Shown piece by piece: positions 37,715 through 45,294 of a stretch of 64,000 nt of DNA. How positions within the stretch are numbered: the stretch's first letter is position 1; each line of letters opens with the position of its first letter. The stretch is from Streptomyces curacoi (GTDB lineage Bacteria; Actinomycetota; Actinomycetes; Streptomycetales; Streptomycetaceae). A program made the translations under genes and the position numbers. The stretch is taken from positions 1 through 64,000 of the forward strand of contig NZ_KQ947984.1 in NCBI RefSeq assembly GCF_001513975.1. The letters are read 5' to 3'. Below the pieces are notes generated by a model. That model was given only the letters and a program-made list of their open reading frames with translations. It searched no databases and had not been told where the DNA came from.

Positions 37715-38758
37715 TCAGTCGGCGACCAGGACCTTGAGCGCGGTGCGCTCGTCCATCGCCTTGTAGCCGGCGGGGACGTCCTCCAGGCCGACGGTCAGGT
37801 CGAAGACGGGCGACGGGTCGATCGTGCCGTCGAGGATGTCGGGCAGCAGCTGCGGGATGTAGGTGCGGACCGGCGCGACGCCGCCGCGGAGCGCGATGTT
37901 CCGGTCGAACATGACGCCGAGGTCGAGCCCGGTGCCGCTGCCGTGCGGCACACCGACGAAGCCGATGACGCCGCCGTCGCGCGCGATGTCGACCGCCGTA
38001 CGCATGGACTGCTCGGTACCGACGGCCTCAACGACGGCGTGCGCGCCCTGTCCGCGGGTGAGTTCGCGTACGGCCTCGACGGCAGCGTCCCCGCGCTCGG
38101 CGACGACCTCGGTGGCGCCGAAGCGGCGCGCGATGTCCGTGCGGGCCTGGTGGCGGCCCAGCGCAATGATCCGCTCGGCGCCGAGGCGCCTGGCGGCGAG
38201 CACCGCGCACAGTCCGACGGCGCCGTCCCCGACGACCGCGACGGTGGCGCCCGGGCGGGCTCCGGCGCCGAGGGCGGCGTGGTGGCCGGTGCCCATGACG
38301 TCGGACAGGGTCAGCAAGGCGGACAGCAGGTGGCCGTCGGAGGCCGCGTCCTTGGGGAGCTGGACGAGGGTGCCGTCGGCGTGCGGGACGCGCACGGCCT
38401 CGCCCTGGCCGCCGTCGGAGCCGACGGAGCCCCAGAAGCCGCCGTGCTCGCAGGAGGTGGTGAGGCCCTCGCGGCAGTAGTCGCACACGCCGTCCGACCA
38501 CATGAAGGGCGCGACGACGAGGTCGCCGCGGCGCACGCCGGTCACCTCGGAGCCGGTCTCCTCGACGACGCCGAGGAACTCGTGGCCGATCCGCTGCCCC
38601 GGCTGCCGGGCCGCCTCGCCCCGGTACGCCCACAGGTCGCTGCCGCAGATGCAGGCGCGCAGCACCCGGACGACGGCGTCGGTGGGCTGCTGGACCACCG
38701 GGTCGGGCACGTCCTCCACGCGCATGTCGAAGGGGGCGTGGATGGTGGTGGCGCGCAT
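37715..38758 (-). CDS. Zinc-dependent alcohol dehydrogenase family protein
   Basis: A 347-residue medium-chain dehydrogenase. The catalytic-zinc ligands lie in CICGSD and GHEFLGVVEE. Structural-zinc Cys are partly present in CDYCREGLTTSC. The Rossmann motif is VAVVGDGAVGLCAVLAARRL, followed by the acidic/basic cofactor-selecting region IALGRHQART. It oxidises an alcohol or aldehyde with NAD(P). The ATG at 38758 follows GAAGGACGC. The 380-bp gap to the next gene is non-coding and contains nothing I recognise apart from a weak -10 at its right end. Confidence 0.93.
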   Translation of the reverse strand: MRATTIHAPFDMRVEDVPDPVVQQPTDAVVRVLRACICGSDLWAYRGEAARQPGQRIGHEFLGVVEETGSEVTGVRRGDLVVAPFMWSDGVCDYCREGLTTSCEHGGFWGSVGSDGGQGEAVRVPHADGTLVQLPKDAASDGHLLSALLTLSDVMGTGHHAALGAGARPGATVAVVGDGAVGLCAVLAARRLGAERIIALGRHQARTDIARRFGATEVVAERGDAAVEAVRELTRGQGAHAVVEAVGTEQSMRTAVDIARDGGVIGFVGVPHGSGTGLDLGVMFDRNIALRGGVAPVRTYIPQLLPDILDGTIDPSPVFDLTVGLEDVPAGYKAMDERTALKVLVAD

Positions 38759-39124
38759 GGCGAGCGTCCTTCTCGTCTCTGGTCGTACGTGGCTCGGGGC
38801 GTGGCCGAGCCCTCATCGCACGGTACGTGTCCGTCCGCGCCCGGCGCGCTTCGAGGGCTCCGAGTGTGTCACCGGCCCGCGGAAGCCGCGCGGCAATATC
38901 GACGCCCCGGGAGGGCAGGGCAAACTCCCGCTTCTGGTCACATGCGGAGGAGGGCACTACCGGGGACATGTGGGGCATACCGGAAGCTCGCAGGCAGGCG
39001 GCGGGCTCACCGGACCCTGCCAATGACCCGCACGTGCGGGCCGGTTGACGTCCTTGTGTTCGCGGCGCTCGAACGGGCAGGCGGAGCAAGGCACCTGACG
39101 GCCAGGACTGTCAGTGCCGGCCCG

Positions 39125-39130
39125 TATCCT
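39125..39130 (+). promoter_or_regulatory. Candidate -10 for a leaderless exonuclease transcript
   Basis: TATCCT ends 8 bases before the ATG at 39139, the spacing expected if transcription begins at the start codon. No good -35 is seen, so this is weak. Confidence 0.3.
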
Positions 39131-39138
39131 CAGTGACC

Positions 39139-40140
39139 ATGCTCGAAGACCGTACGACCGCAGCGTCCTCCCCCACGGCGTGGCCGACCGTCTATCCCCA
39201 GGGGTACGCGGTCGTTGACGTGGAGACCACGGGCCTGGCCCGGGACGACCGGATAATCTCCGCGGCCGTCTACCGGCTGGACGCGCGCGGCGAGGTCGAG
39301 GACCACTGGTACACGCTGGTCAACCCGGAGCGGGACCCGGGCCCGGTCTGGATCCACGGTCTGACGAGCGAGGCGCTGGAGGGCGCTCCCCTCTTCAAGG
39401 ACATCGCCGACGAGTTCTCGGCCCGGCTGGACGGCCGGGTGCTCGTCGCGCACAACGCCGTCTTCGACTGGCAGATGATCGCGCGGGAGTACGCGCGCGC
39501 GGAGCGCGAGGCCCCGGTGCGGCAGCGGCTGTGCACCATCGCGCTGTCCAAGGAGCTGGGCCTGCCGCTGCCCAACCACAAGCTGGAGTCGCTGGCCGCG
39601 CACTTCGGCGTCGTACAGCAGCGGGCGCACCACGCGCTGGACGACGCGCGCGTGCTGGCGGAGGCGTTCCGGCCGAGCCTGCGGGCCGCGGCGGCGGGCA
39701 GCGTGCGGCTGCCACTGCAGGAGTGCCGGCCGCTGACCGAGTGGCGGGACACCGCCACGCCCCGGATCGGACAGCAGGCGGGCGGCTACGGCGGCTACAG
39801 CGGCTATCGCCCGACCAGTTGGCGTCCGTCACGCAAAAGGCCTGCCTGCCCCTATCCCAACCCAGGGCGCTACGAAGAGGGCAAAAGACTCAAACAGGGC
39901 ATGCGGGTGGCCTTCTCCGGGGACACGTCGATCGAGCGCGAGCTGCTGGAGGACCGGGCGACCGAGGCGGGGCTGCATGTCTCGACGAGCCTGTCCCGGC
40001 TGACCAGCCTGCTCGTCACGAACGACCCGGACTCGGCCACGTCGAAGGTGGTCAAGGCCCGGCAGTACGGGACGCCGGTGGTGGACGAGGCGGCGTTCGG
40101 GCAACTCCTCAGGGACGTGGAACCGGCGTCGGAGCAGTGA
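39139..40140 (+). CDS. DnaQ-like 3'-5' exonuclease with C-terminal BRCT domain
   Basis: A 333-residue DEDDh exonuclease. ExoI is VDVETTGLARDDRI, ExoII surrounds HNAVFDWQMI, and ExoIII is HHALDDARVLAEAF. After a Gly/Tyr/Pro-rich linker (about 215-250), a BRCT domain reads GMRVAFSGDTSIERELLEDR and GLHVSTSLSRLTSLLVTNDP. This layout suits a repair or polymerase-III-epsilon-like proofreading nuclease rather than the main DnaQ subunit. The ATG at 39139 is preferred; a GTG lies two codons upstream at 39133. No Shine-Dalgarno is visible. Confidence 0.9.
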   Translation: MLEDRTTAASSPTAWPTVYPQGYAVVDVETTGLARDDRIISAAVYRLDARGEVEDHWYTLVNPERDPGPVWIHGLTSEALEGAPLFKDIADEFSARLDGRVLVAHNAVFDWQMIAREYARAEREAPVRQRLCTIALSKELGLPLPNHKLESLAAHFGVVQQRAHHALDDARVLAEAFRPSLRAAAAGSVRLPLQECRPLTEWRDTATPRIGQQAGGYGGYSGYRPTSWRPSRKRPACPYPNPGRYEEGKRLKQGMRVAFSGDTSIERELLEDRATEAGLHVSTSLSRLTSLLVTNDPDSATSKVVKARQYGTPVVDEAAFGQLLRDVEPASEQ

Positions 40141-40219
40141 CCGTACGGACGGGTGATTGCCGCGCGACTCGCCCGGAGCCCCCTCGCCCGGGCCGCGGTG
40201 ACGGCTCACCCTGTGGCGC

Positions 40220-40453
40220 ATGGCGACATGTGAAGTGTGCGGAAACGACTACGGCATGACCTTCGAGGTGCACGCGCAGGGCGCGGTGCACGTGTTCGAC
40301 TGCTTCTCCTGTGCGATCCACCGCATGGCACCCGTCTGCGAGCACTGCCGCGTCCAGATCATCGGGCAGGGCGTCGAGGTCGAGGGCCACTGGTACTGCG
40401 GCGCCCACTGCGCCCGCGAGGAGGGGAAGGTGGGGATCGTCGACAAGGTGTGA
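40220..40453 (+). CDS. Small Cys-rich zinc-ribbon-like protein
   Basis: A 77-residue protein with four metal-binding pairs: CEVC (residues 4-7), CFSCAIH (28-34), CEHC (40-43) and CGAHC (about 60-64). This LIM- or double-zinc-ribbon-like arrangement should bind two zinc ions. No DNA-binding or catalytic motif is visible. It is probably conserved in Actinobacteria, function unknown to me. The ATG at 40220 lacks a strong ribosome site. It precedes SURF1 by 91 bases, separated by a hairpin. Confidence 0.8.
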   Translation: MATCEVCGNDYGMTFEVHAQGAVHVFDCFSCAIHRMAPVCEHCRVQIIGQGVEVEGHWYCGAHCAREEGKVGIVDKV

Positions 40454-40516
40454 CGAGGTGCGATCCGGCCCGGACCCGTACCGGACTCGTACCGGACCCG
40501 TACCCGCCTGAACGCA

Positions 40517-40545
40517 CCCCACGACCGAGTTGTACGGTCGTGGGG
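40517..40545 (+). promoter_or_regulatory. Perfect hairpin abutting the SURF1 start codon
   Basis: An 11-bp inverted repeat (40517-40527 with 40535-40545, loop AGTTGTA) ends on the first base of the SURF1 GTG. No T run follows, so it may hide the ribosome site rather than terminate transcription. Confidence 0.6.
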
Positions 40546-41336
40546 TGTACCGCTTCCTGTTGTCCCGGCAGTGGGTGATCCTCACGCTGGTCGCCCTCCT
40601 CCTCATCCCCACGATGATCAGGCTGGGCTTCTGGCAGATGCACCGCTACGAGGAGCGCAGCGCCCGGAACCAACTGGTCGCCGACGCGCTGAACGCCAAG
40701 CCGGTGCCCGTGGAGAAGCTGACCTCCCCGGGACACACCGTGACCACCGGCCAGCGGTATCGCACCGTGACCGCCGTGGGTCACTTCGACACCGACCGGG
40801 AAGTCGTCGTCAGGCGGCGCGTCAACGCCGACGAGGAGGTCGGCTTCCACGTCCTCACCCCCTTCGTCCTGACGGACGGCAAGGTCCTGCTGGTCAACCG
40901 CGGCTGGATCCCCGCCGACGGCCCGAGCCAGACGGCCTTCCCCAAGGTCCCCGCACCGCCGAGCGGCCGGATCACCGTCACCGGGCGGCTGATGCCGGAC
41001 GAGACGACCGAGGCGAGCGGCATCAAGAACCTCAAGGGTCTCCCCGACCGGCAGGTCATGCTGATCAACAGCGAGCAGGAGGCACGGCGCCTCGACGCCC
41101 GGGTGCTCGGCGGCTACATCGCGCAGACCGCACCCGAGCCCAAGGGCGACACCCCGGAGCTGATCGGCAGGCCCGGCGACGAGAACGCCCCGCTGAACTA
41201 CGCCTACGCCATCCAGTGGTGGCTGTTCGCCGCGGGCGTCCCCCTCGGCTGGGTGATCCTGGCCCGCCGCGAGGCCCGTGAACGGGCGGAGGCGGCCGCA
41301 CCGGACGAGACGGAGACGGCTCCGGCCCCCGTGTAG
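40545..41336 (+). CDS. SURF1 family cytochrome oxidase biogenesis protein
   Basis: A 263-residue membrane protein with the SURF1 layout. An N-terminal helix (about 7-26, QWVILTLVALLLIPTMI) is followed by LGFWQMHRYEERSARNQ, then an extracytoplasmic loop with the conserved VLLVNRGWIPADG. A C-terminal helix (AYAIQWWLFAAGVPLGWVIL) closes the domain, and an acidic tail ends it. SURF1 helps insert haem a into cytochrome c oxidase. The GTG at 40545 matches the usual VYRFLLSRQW start; a TTG 15 bases earlier lies within the hairpin. Confidence 0.93.
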   Translation: MYRFLLSRQWVILTLVALLLIPTMIRLGFWQMHRYEERSARNQLVADALNAKPVPVEKLTSPGHTVTTGQRYRTVTAVGHFDTDREVVVRRRVNADEEVGFHVLTPFVLTDGKVLLVNRGWIPADGPSQTAFPKVPAPPSGRITVTGRLMPDETTEASGIKNLKGLPDRQVMLINSEQEARRLDARVLGGYIAQTAPEPKGDTPELIGRPGDENAPLNYAYAIQWWLFAAGVPLGWVILARREARERAEAAAPDETETAPAPV

Positions 41337-41369
41337 CGGCCCGGCCGCGTCACGCCGCCGCCACCTCCC

Positions 41370-42323
41370 TCACGTCCGGCGGTGGCCGGTCAGCTGGTCG
41401 CGCCAGTAGCGGAAGGCGCGTTCCGGCTCGGGCAGCAGGTCCCACGGGTGGCGGGTCATGTGGCGGCCGACGCGCTGGAAGGCGAGGGCCGCGTCGGCCG
41501 GGCGGTGGGCGCGGGTCAGGGCGAAGGCGAGGACGTTGAGGTCGATGACGGCCTCGGCGTGCGGTGCGGCGGCGGTGTGGAACCAGCGGGAGAGGGCCGT
41601 GTCGATCTCCTGGCCCGCCCGGGGCTCGTTCCAGTGACCGCTCGCGCCGAGCGCGGCGAGATGCGTCTGCCCCTGCCGGTGGGCGACGAGTTCCACGCGG
41701 GCCGCCACGGGCAGCAGGGCGACCGGGGAGCCGTGCGGTGCCTGGAAGGCGGCCTGCCAGGCGAAGTCCATCATGTCGGGGACCGCGCCGTGGCCGCGTG
41801 GGGACAGGTAGCGCAGCATCAGGTGGTAGGCCGTCCGGTGCCAGGGGGCGCGGTTGACGGCCTGCGTCCACACCGGCACGGCGTCCCGCACCGGTACGGC
41901 ACAGGAGTGCATCAGGGACAGCAGCGCCAGCCAGGGCGTCGGGTCCTCCGGGCAGGCCACGGCGGCACGCAGACACGTCTGCTCGGCCCTGCGCACCGCG
42001 GAGTGTCCCTCGGCCGGGGCGCGGGCCGACTCGACGAAGGCGCGCAGGACCAGGGCGTCACCGTCGTCGGGCCGGTCGGCGGTCCATCGCTCGCCGACCA
42101 CGGCCGGCAGGCCCCGGGCGAGGACGGCGACCCGGTGGGCACGGCGGTCCCAGTCGCGTCCGGTGGCGCGCAGCAGTTCGGCCACGGGTTCCCATGCGGG
42201 GCTGGTACGGCCCGCTCCGAGGCCGTGCAGCTGCTGGGTGGGACGGAGGTCGAGCAGGGTTTGGTGCAGGGGGTCGTCGTCGAGCTCCGGGCGGATCAGG
42301 AGGGGTGGCCGGCGTCTCAGCAT
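41370..42323 (-). CDS. Conserved hypothetical protein, possibly TPR-like helical
   Basis: A 317-residue soluble protein. The body is rich in paired helices with Ala/Trp/Arg spacing (for example TPWLALLSLMHSCAVPVRDA and WHRTAYHLMLRYLSPRGHGA), which look like tetratricopeptide-type repeats, but I cannot fix a family. There is no signal peptide or membrane segment. The ATG at 42323 has no clear ribosome site. Upstream lies the dispersed palindromic repeat (copy B), which separates it from the cstA operon. Function unknown. Confidence 0.72.
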   Translation of the reverse strand: MLRRRPPLLIRPELDDDPLHQTLLDLRPTQQLHGLGAGRTSPAWEPVAELLRATGRDWDRRAHRVAVLARGLPAVVGERWTADRPDDGDALVLRAFVESARAPAEGHSAVRRAEQTCLRAAVACPEDPTPWLALLSLMHSCAVPVRDAVPVWTQAVNRAPWHRTAYHLMLRYLSPRGHGAVPDMMDFAWQAAFQAPHGSPVALLPVAARVELVAHRQGQTHLAALGASGHWNEPRAGQEIDTALSRWFHTAAAPHAEAVIDLNVLAFALTRAHRPADAALAFQRVGRHMTRHPWDLLPEPERAFRYWRDQLTGHRRT

Positions 42324-42380
42324 GTGGGTCCATGTCTCGCCGTGGGAGTTCTGCTTCGTGGGGGACGGCGGGTGGTCGGT

Positions 42381-42489
42381 GGCTGGTCGTGCCACGCGGC
42401 GGAGCCGCATGTCGATACAGCCCCCGCGCCCCCTGAGGCACGTCCACTTCACGTACTCAAGGGGCGCGGGGCTGCGATCACTGTGCGGC
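42381..42489. repeat. Dispersed repeat copy B with an inverted partner
   Basis: 42381-42438 repeats the blocks of copy A (29856-29912). 42457-42489 is an inverted, slightly diverged second copy of its right half, so the RNA can fold into a long stem (AGCCCCCGCGCCCCCTGAG against its near complement). It lies between the ybdD stop and the next gene and probably terminates the cstA operon. Confidence 0.85.
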
Positions 42490-42490
42490 G

Positions 42491-42682
42491 TCAGCAGCAG
42501 CGGCTCTGCGGGTGCTCCTCGCGGCGCAGGGTCCGCAGTGCCTCGTACTCGCGCCGGGTCGGTACCGGCGCGTGAGGGTGGTGGCGGCGGTGCCGGTCGC
42601 AGTAGCGGTCGCACTCCGCCTCGCCGGTCAGCTCACGCGCGTACCAGCGCACGGCCCCCCACACCCTCCTGACGGTTCTCAT
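42491..42682 (-). CDS. YbdD/YjiX family small protein, partner of CstA
   Basis: A 63-residue basic protein with the YbdD/DUF466 pattern: WYARELTGEAECDRYCDRHR followed by a conserved tail ending PTRREYEALRTLRREEH. It is encoded directly after cstA with an ATGA overlap, the same gene order as E. coli cstA-ybdD and btsT-yjiX. In those systems the small protein supports the pyruvate/peptide transporter. Its role here is inferred from that linkage. Confidence 0.88.
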   Translation of the reverse strand: MRTVRRVWGAVRWYARELTGEAECDRYCDRHRRHHPHAPVPTRREYEALRTLRREEHPQSRCC

Positions 42683-44832
42683 GACCGTGCCCCCACCAGC
42701 GGCTCCTCGGACCGCTCGGGCGCGTCGATGCGGGACTCGACGTACGGCGCCTCGGTCGTCGGCAGCGGCTCGGTGGCGCGGACGGCGCGGACGCACACCA
42801 CGGCGCAGTTGACGAGGACGGTGAGGACCAGCAGCAGGAAGATCGCCATGATCACGCCGTCAACGGTGTTGTTGAGCACGATGGTGTGCATGTCGTCCAT
42901 GTTCGTGGCGCCCGGCAGGAGCTGACCGTCCTCGATGGCCTGGGCGTACTTGTCGCGCAGGGCGAAGAAGCCGATCGCCGGGTTGTCCGAGAAGATCTTC
43001 TGCCAGCCGGCGGTGAAGGTGACGGCCACGTCCCAGGCCAGCGGGATGCCGGTGACCCATGCCCAGCGCAGCCTGCCGGACTTGATCAGCACGGTGGTGG
43101 TGACGGCCAGGGCCACGGCGGCGAGCAACTGGTTGGCGATGCCGAAGAGCGGGAAGAGCTGCTTGATGCCGCCCAGCGGGTCGGTGACACCGGCGTAGAG
43201 GAAGTACCCCCAGGCGCCGACGACCAGGGCGCTGGTGATCCAGATGCCGGGCTTCCAGGTGACGCGGCCGATCGGCTTCCACACGTTGCCGAGCATGTCC
43301 TGGAGCATGAAGCGGCCGACCCGGGTGCCGGCGTCCACCGTGGTGAGGATGAACAGCGCCTCGAACATGATCGCGAAGTGGTACCAGAAGGCCTTCATCC
43401 CGGCACCGCCGAACACCCCGGCGAAGATCTCCGACATGCCGACGGCCAGGGTGGGAGCGCCTCCGGAGCGGCCGACCAGCGTCTCCTCCTCGACAGCCTT
43501 GGCCGCCGCGGTGAGCTGGTCGGGGGTGATGGTGAAGCCGAGGTTCTTCACCGCCTCGGCGGCGGTGTCCACGGTCGGGCCGAGCAGCGCGGCCGGGGAG
43601 TTCATGGCGTAGAACAGGCCGGGTTCGAGCACGCAGGCGGCGATCAGGGCCATGACGGCGACGAAGGACTCGGTGAGCATGGAGCCGTAGCCGATCAGCC
43701 GGACCTGGGACTCCTTCTGGATCAGCTTCGGCGTGGTGCCGGAGGAGACCAGGGCGTGGAAGCCGGACAGGGCGCCGCAGGCGATGGTGATGAAGAGGAA
43801 GGGGAAGAGGGAACCGGCGAAGACCGGTCCGGCGCCGGTCGAGGCGAAGTCGGTCACCGACTCGGCCTTGAGGTTCGGGGCGGCGATCACCACACCGACG
43901 GCCATCAGGGCGATGGTGCCGACCTTCATGAAGGTGGAGAGGTAGTCACGCGGGGCCAGCAGCATCCAGACGGGCAGCACCGAGGCGAAGAAGCCGTAGC
44001 CGACCAGGCAGAACACCAGGGTCTCCGGGCTCCACACGAAGTACTCGGCGAGCGAGGAGTCCTGGATCCAGCCGCCGCCGAGGATGGCGAGCAGCAGCAG
44101 CGCGACGCCGATGAAGCTGGTCTCCACGACCCGCCCGGGGCGCAGATAGCGCAGGTAGAAGCCCATGAAGAGGGCGATGGGGATGGTCATGGAGACGGAG
44201 AAGGTGCCCCACGCGGACTCCGCCAGCGCGTTGACGACGACCATCGCCAGCACCGCCAGCAGGATGATCATGATGGCGAAGACGCCGATCAGCGCGGCGG
44301 CACCGCCCACCCTGCCGATCTCGTCACGGGCCATCTGGCCGAGGCTCTTGCCGTCCCGGCGCATGGAGAGGAACAGGACGATCATGTCCTGCACGGCGCC
44401 TGCGAAGATCACACCCGCGATGATCCAGATCGTGCCCGGCAGATAGCCCATCTGCGCGGCCAGGACCGGGCCGACCAGCGGGCCGGCGCCCGCGATCGCC
44501 GCGAAGTGGTGGCCGAACAGCACCCGCTTGTCGGTGGGGTGGTAGTCGACGCCGTCCTCAAGGCGTTCGGCCGGGGTGGCCCGGGTGTCGTCGACCTGGA
44601 GGACCCGCCGGGCGATGAACCGCGAGTAGAAGCGGTAGGCGATCGCATACGAGCCGAGGGCCGCCACGACCAGCCAGACGGCCGAGATCTCCTCGCCCCG
44701 GGCCAGGGCGAGCACACCCCAGCCGAGGGCGCCGAGGGCGGCGACGGCGGACCAGATCGCAACCGACTTGGGCGACATTCGCGACTTTTCCGGCGCCTGA
44801 CGGCCGGATTCGGGCAAGGCTGATGTGGGCAT
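42679..44832 (-). CDS. cstA: CstA-family carbon starvation transporter
   Basis: A 717-residue CstA/BtsT protein with about 18 helices. Signature segments are GHHFAAIAGAGPLVGPVLAA, DMIVLFLSMRRDGKSLGQMA, and the conserved SGFHALVSSGTTPKLIQKES. The family imports pyruvate or peptides under carbon limitation. The ATG at 44832 follows AGGAGC; a longer start at 44853 adds seven non-conserved residues. ybdD is translationally coupled downstream. The 75-bp gap upstream leads to a DUF3311 gene on the same strand, so the promoter may be shared. Confidence 0.94.
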   Translation of the reverse strand: MPTSALPESGRQAPEKSRMSPKSVAIWSAVAALGALGWGVLALARGEEISAVWLVVAALGSYAIAYRFYSRFIARRVLQVDDTRATPAERLEDGVDYHPTDKRVLFGHHFAAIAGAGPLVGPVLAAQMGYLPGTIWIIAGVIFAGAVQDMIVLFLSMRRDGKSLGQMARDEIGRVGGAAALIGVFAIMIILLAVLAMVVVNALAESAWGTFSVSMTIPIALFMGFYLRYLRPGRVVETSFIGVALLLLAILGGGWIQDSSLAEYFVWSPETLVFCLVGYGFFASVLPVWMLLAPRDYLSTFMKVGTIALMAVGVVIAAPNLKAESVTDFASTGAGPVFAGSLFPFLFITIACGALSGFHALVSSGTTPKLIQKESQVRLIGYGSMLTESFVAVMALIAACVLEPGLFYAMNSPAALLGPTVDTAAEAVKNLGFTITPDQLTAAAKAVEEETLVGRSGGAPTLAVGMSEIFAGVFGGAGMKAFWYHFAIMFEALFILTTVDAGTRVGRFMLQDMLGNVWKPIGRVTWKPGIWITSALVVGAWGYFLYAGVTDPLGGIKQLFPLFGIANQLLAAVALAVTTTVLIKSGRLRWAWVTGIPLAWDVAVTFTAGWQKIFSDNPAIGFFALRDKYAQAIEDGQLLPGATNMDDMHTIVLNNTVDGVIMAIFLLLVLTVLVNCAVVCVRAVRATEPLPTTEAPYVESRIDAPERSEEPLVGARS

Positions 44833-44907
44833 GGCGGCTCCTGACCTCAACAAGGGGGCAAAGCAGGGGTGAAGCGGAAAGGGTGAAGCGGAAAAGGGGA
44901 GTACGGC

Positions 44908-45126
44908 TCAGCGATGTCGGTGCCGGTCCGTCAGCGCGTAAGCGGCGAGCAGGCAGAGGCCGCACCCCGGCACCCAGGCGAGCTGGTACCAGTAGAAGAA
45001 CGGCGTCCCCGCGAGCCGCGGATCGGCACCGGCGTACAGAGGGACCCACAGCAGGCCCGCGGCGGGCGCGAGAAGCAGTAGGGCGATCGCGACGCGCCGT
45101 AGCCGGTGATGACCGGTCCGTGCCAT
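44908..45126 (-). CDS. DUF3311 small membrane protein
   Basis: A 72-residue membrane protein with two helices (about 10-30 and 43-65). It has the DUF3311 pattern of a short loop with a Pro-rich turn, then TPFFYWYQLAWV. DUF3311 proteins normally sit immediately before a sodium:solute symporter on the same strand. Here the symporter at 45295 is divergent, and the gene instead precedes cstA by 75 bases. The ATG at 45126 has GAGAGGAG at good spacing. Confidence 0.85.
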   Translation of the reverse strand: MARTGHHRLRRVAIALLLLAPAAGLLWVPLYAGADPRLAGTPFFYWYQLAWVPGCGLCLLAAYALTDRHRHR

Positions 45127-45294
45127 GACCTGCGCTCCTCTCCCGCCCGCTGTGGGTTTGTGCAAGAGTTGCCCACCCGCCGGAGACGGTTGACAGCGGA
45201 TGTCGAGAAAATTTCCCGCCGCTTTCCGTCCTCCGAACGAGCCCCCCGCGCAACTACGTCGGTGAGGGCCCAGGCACACCAAGGACGGTGACCC

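Noticed and set aside
45127-45294. TTGTGCAAGAGTTGC and TTGACA motifs in the DUF3311/symporter divergent gap
   Set aside because: The first resembles LacI-type sugar operators but is not a good palindrome; the TTGACA has no -10 at an allowed spacing. Too weak to call.
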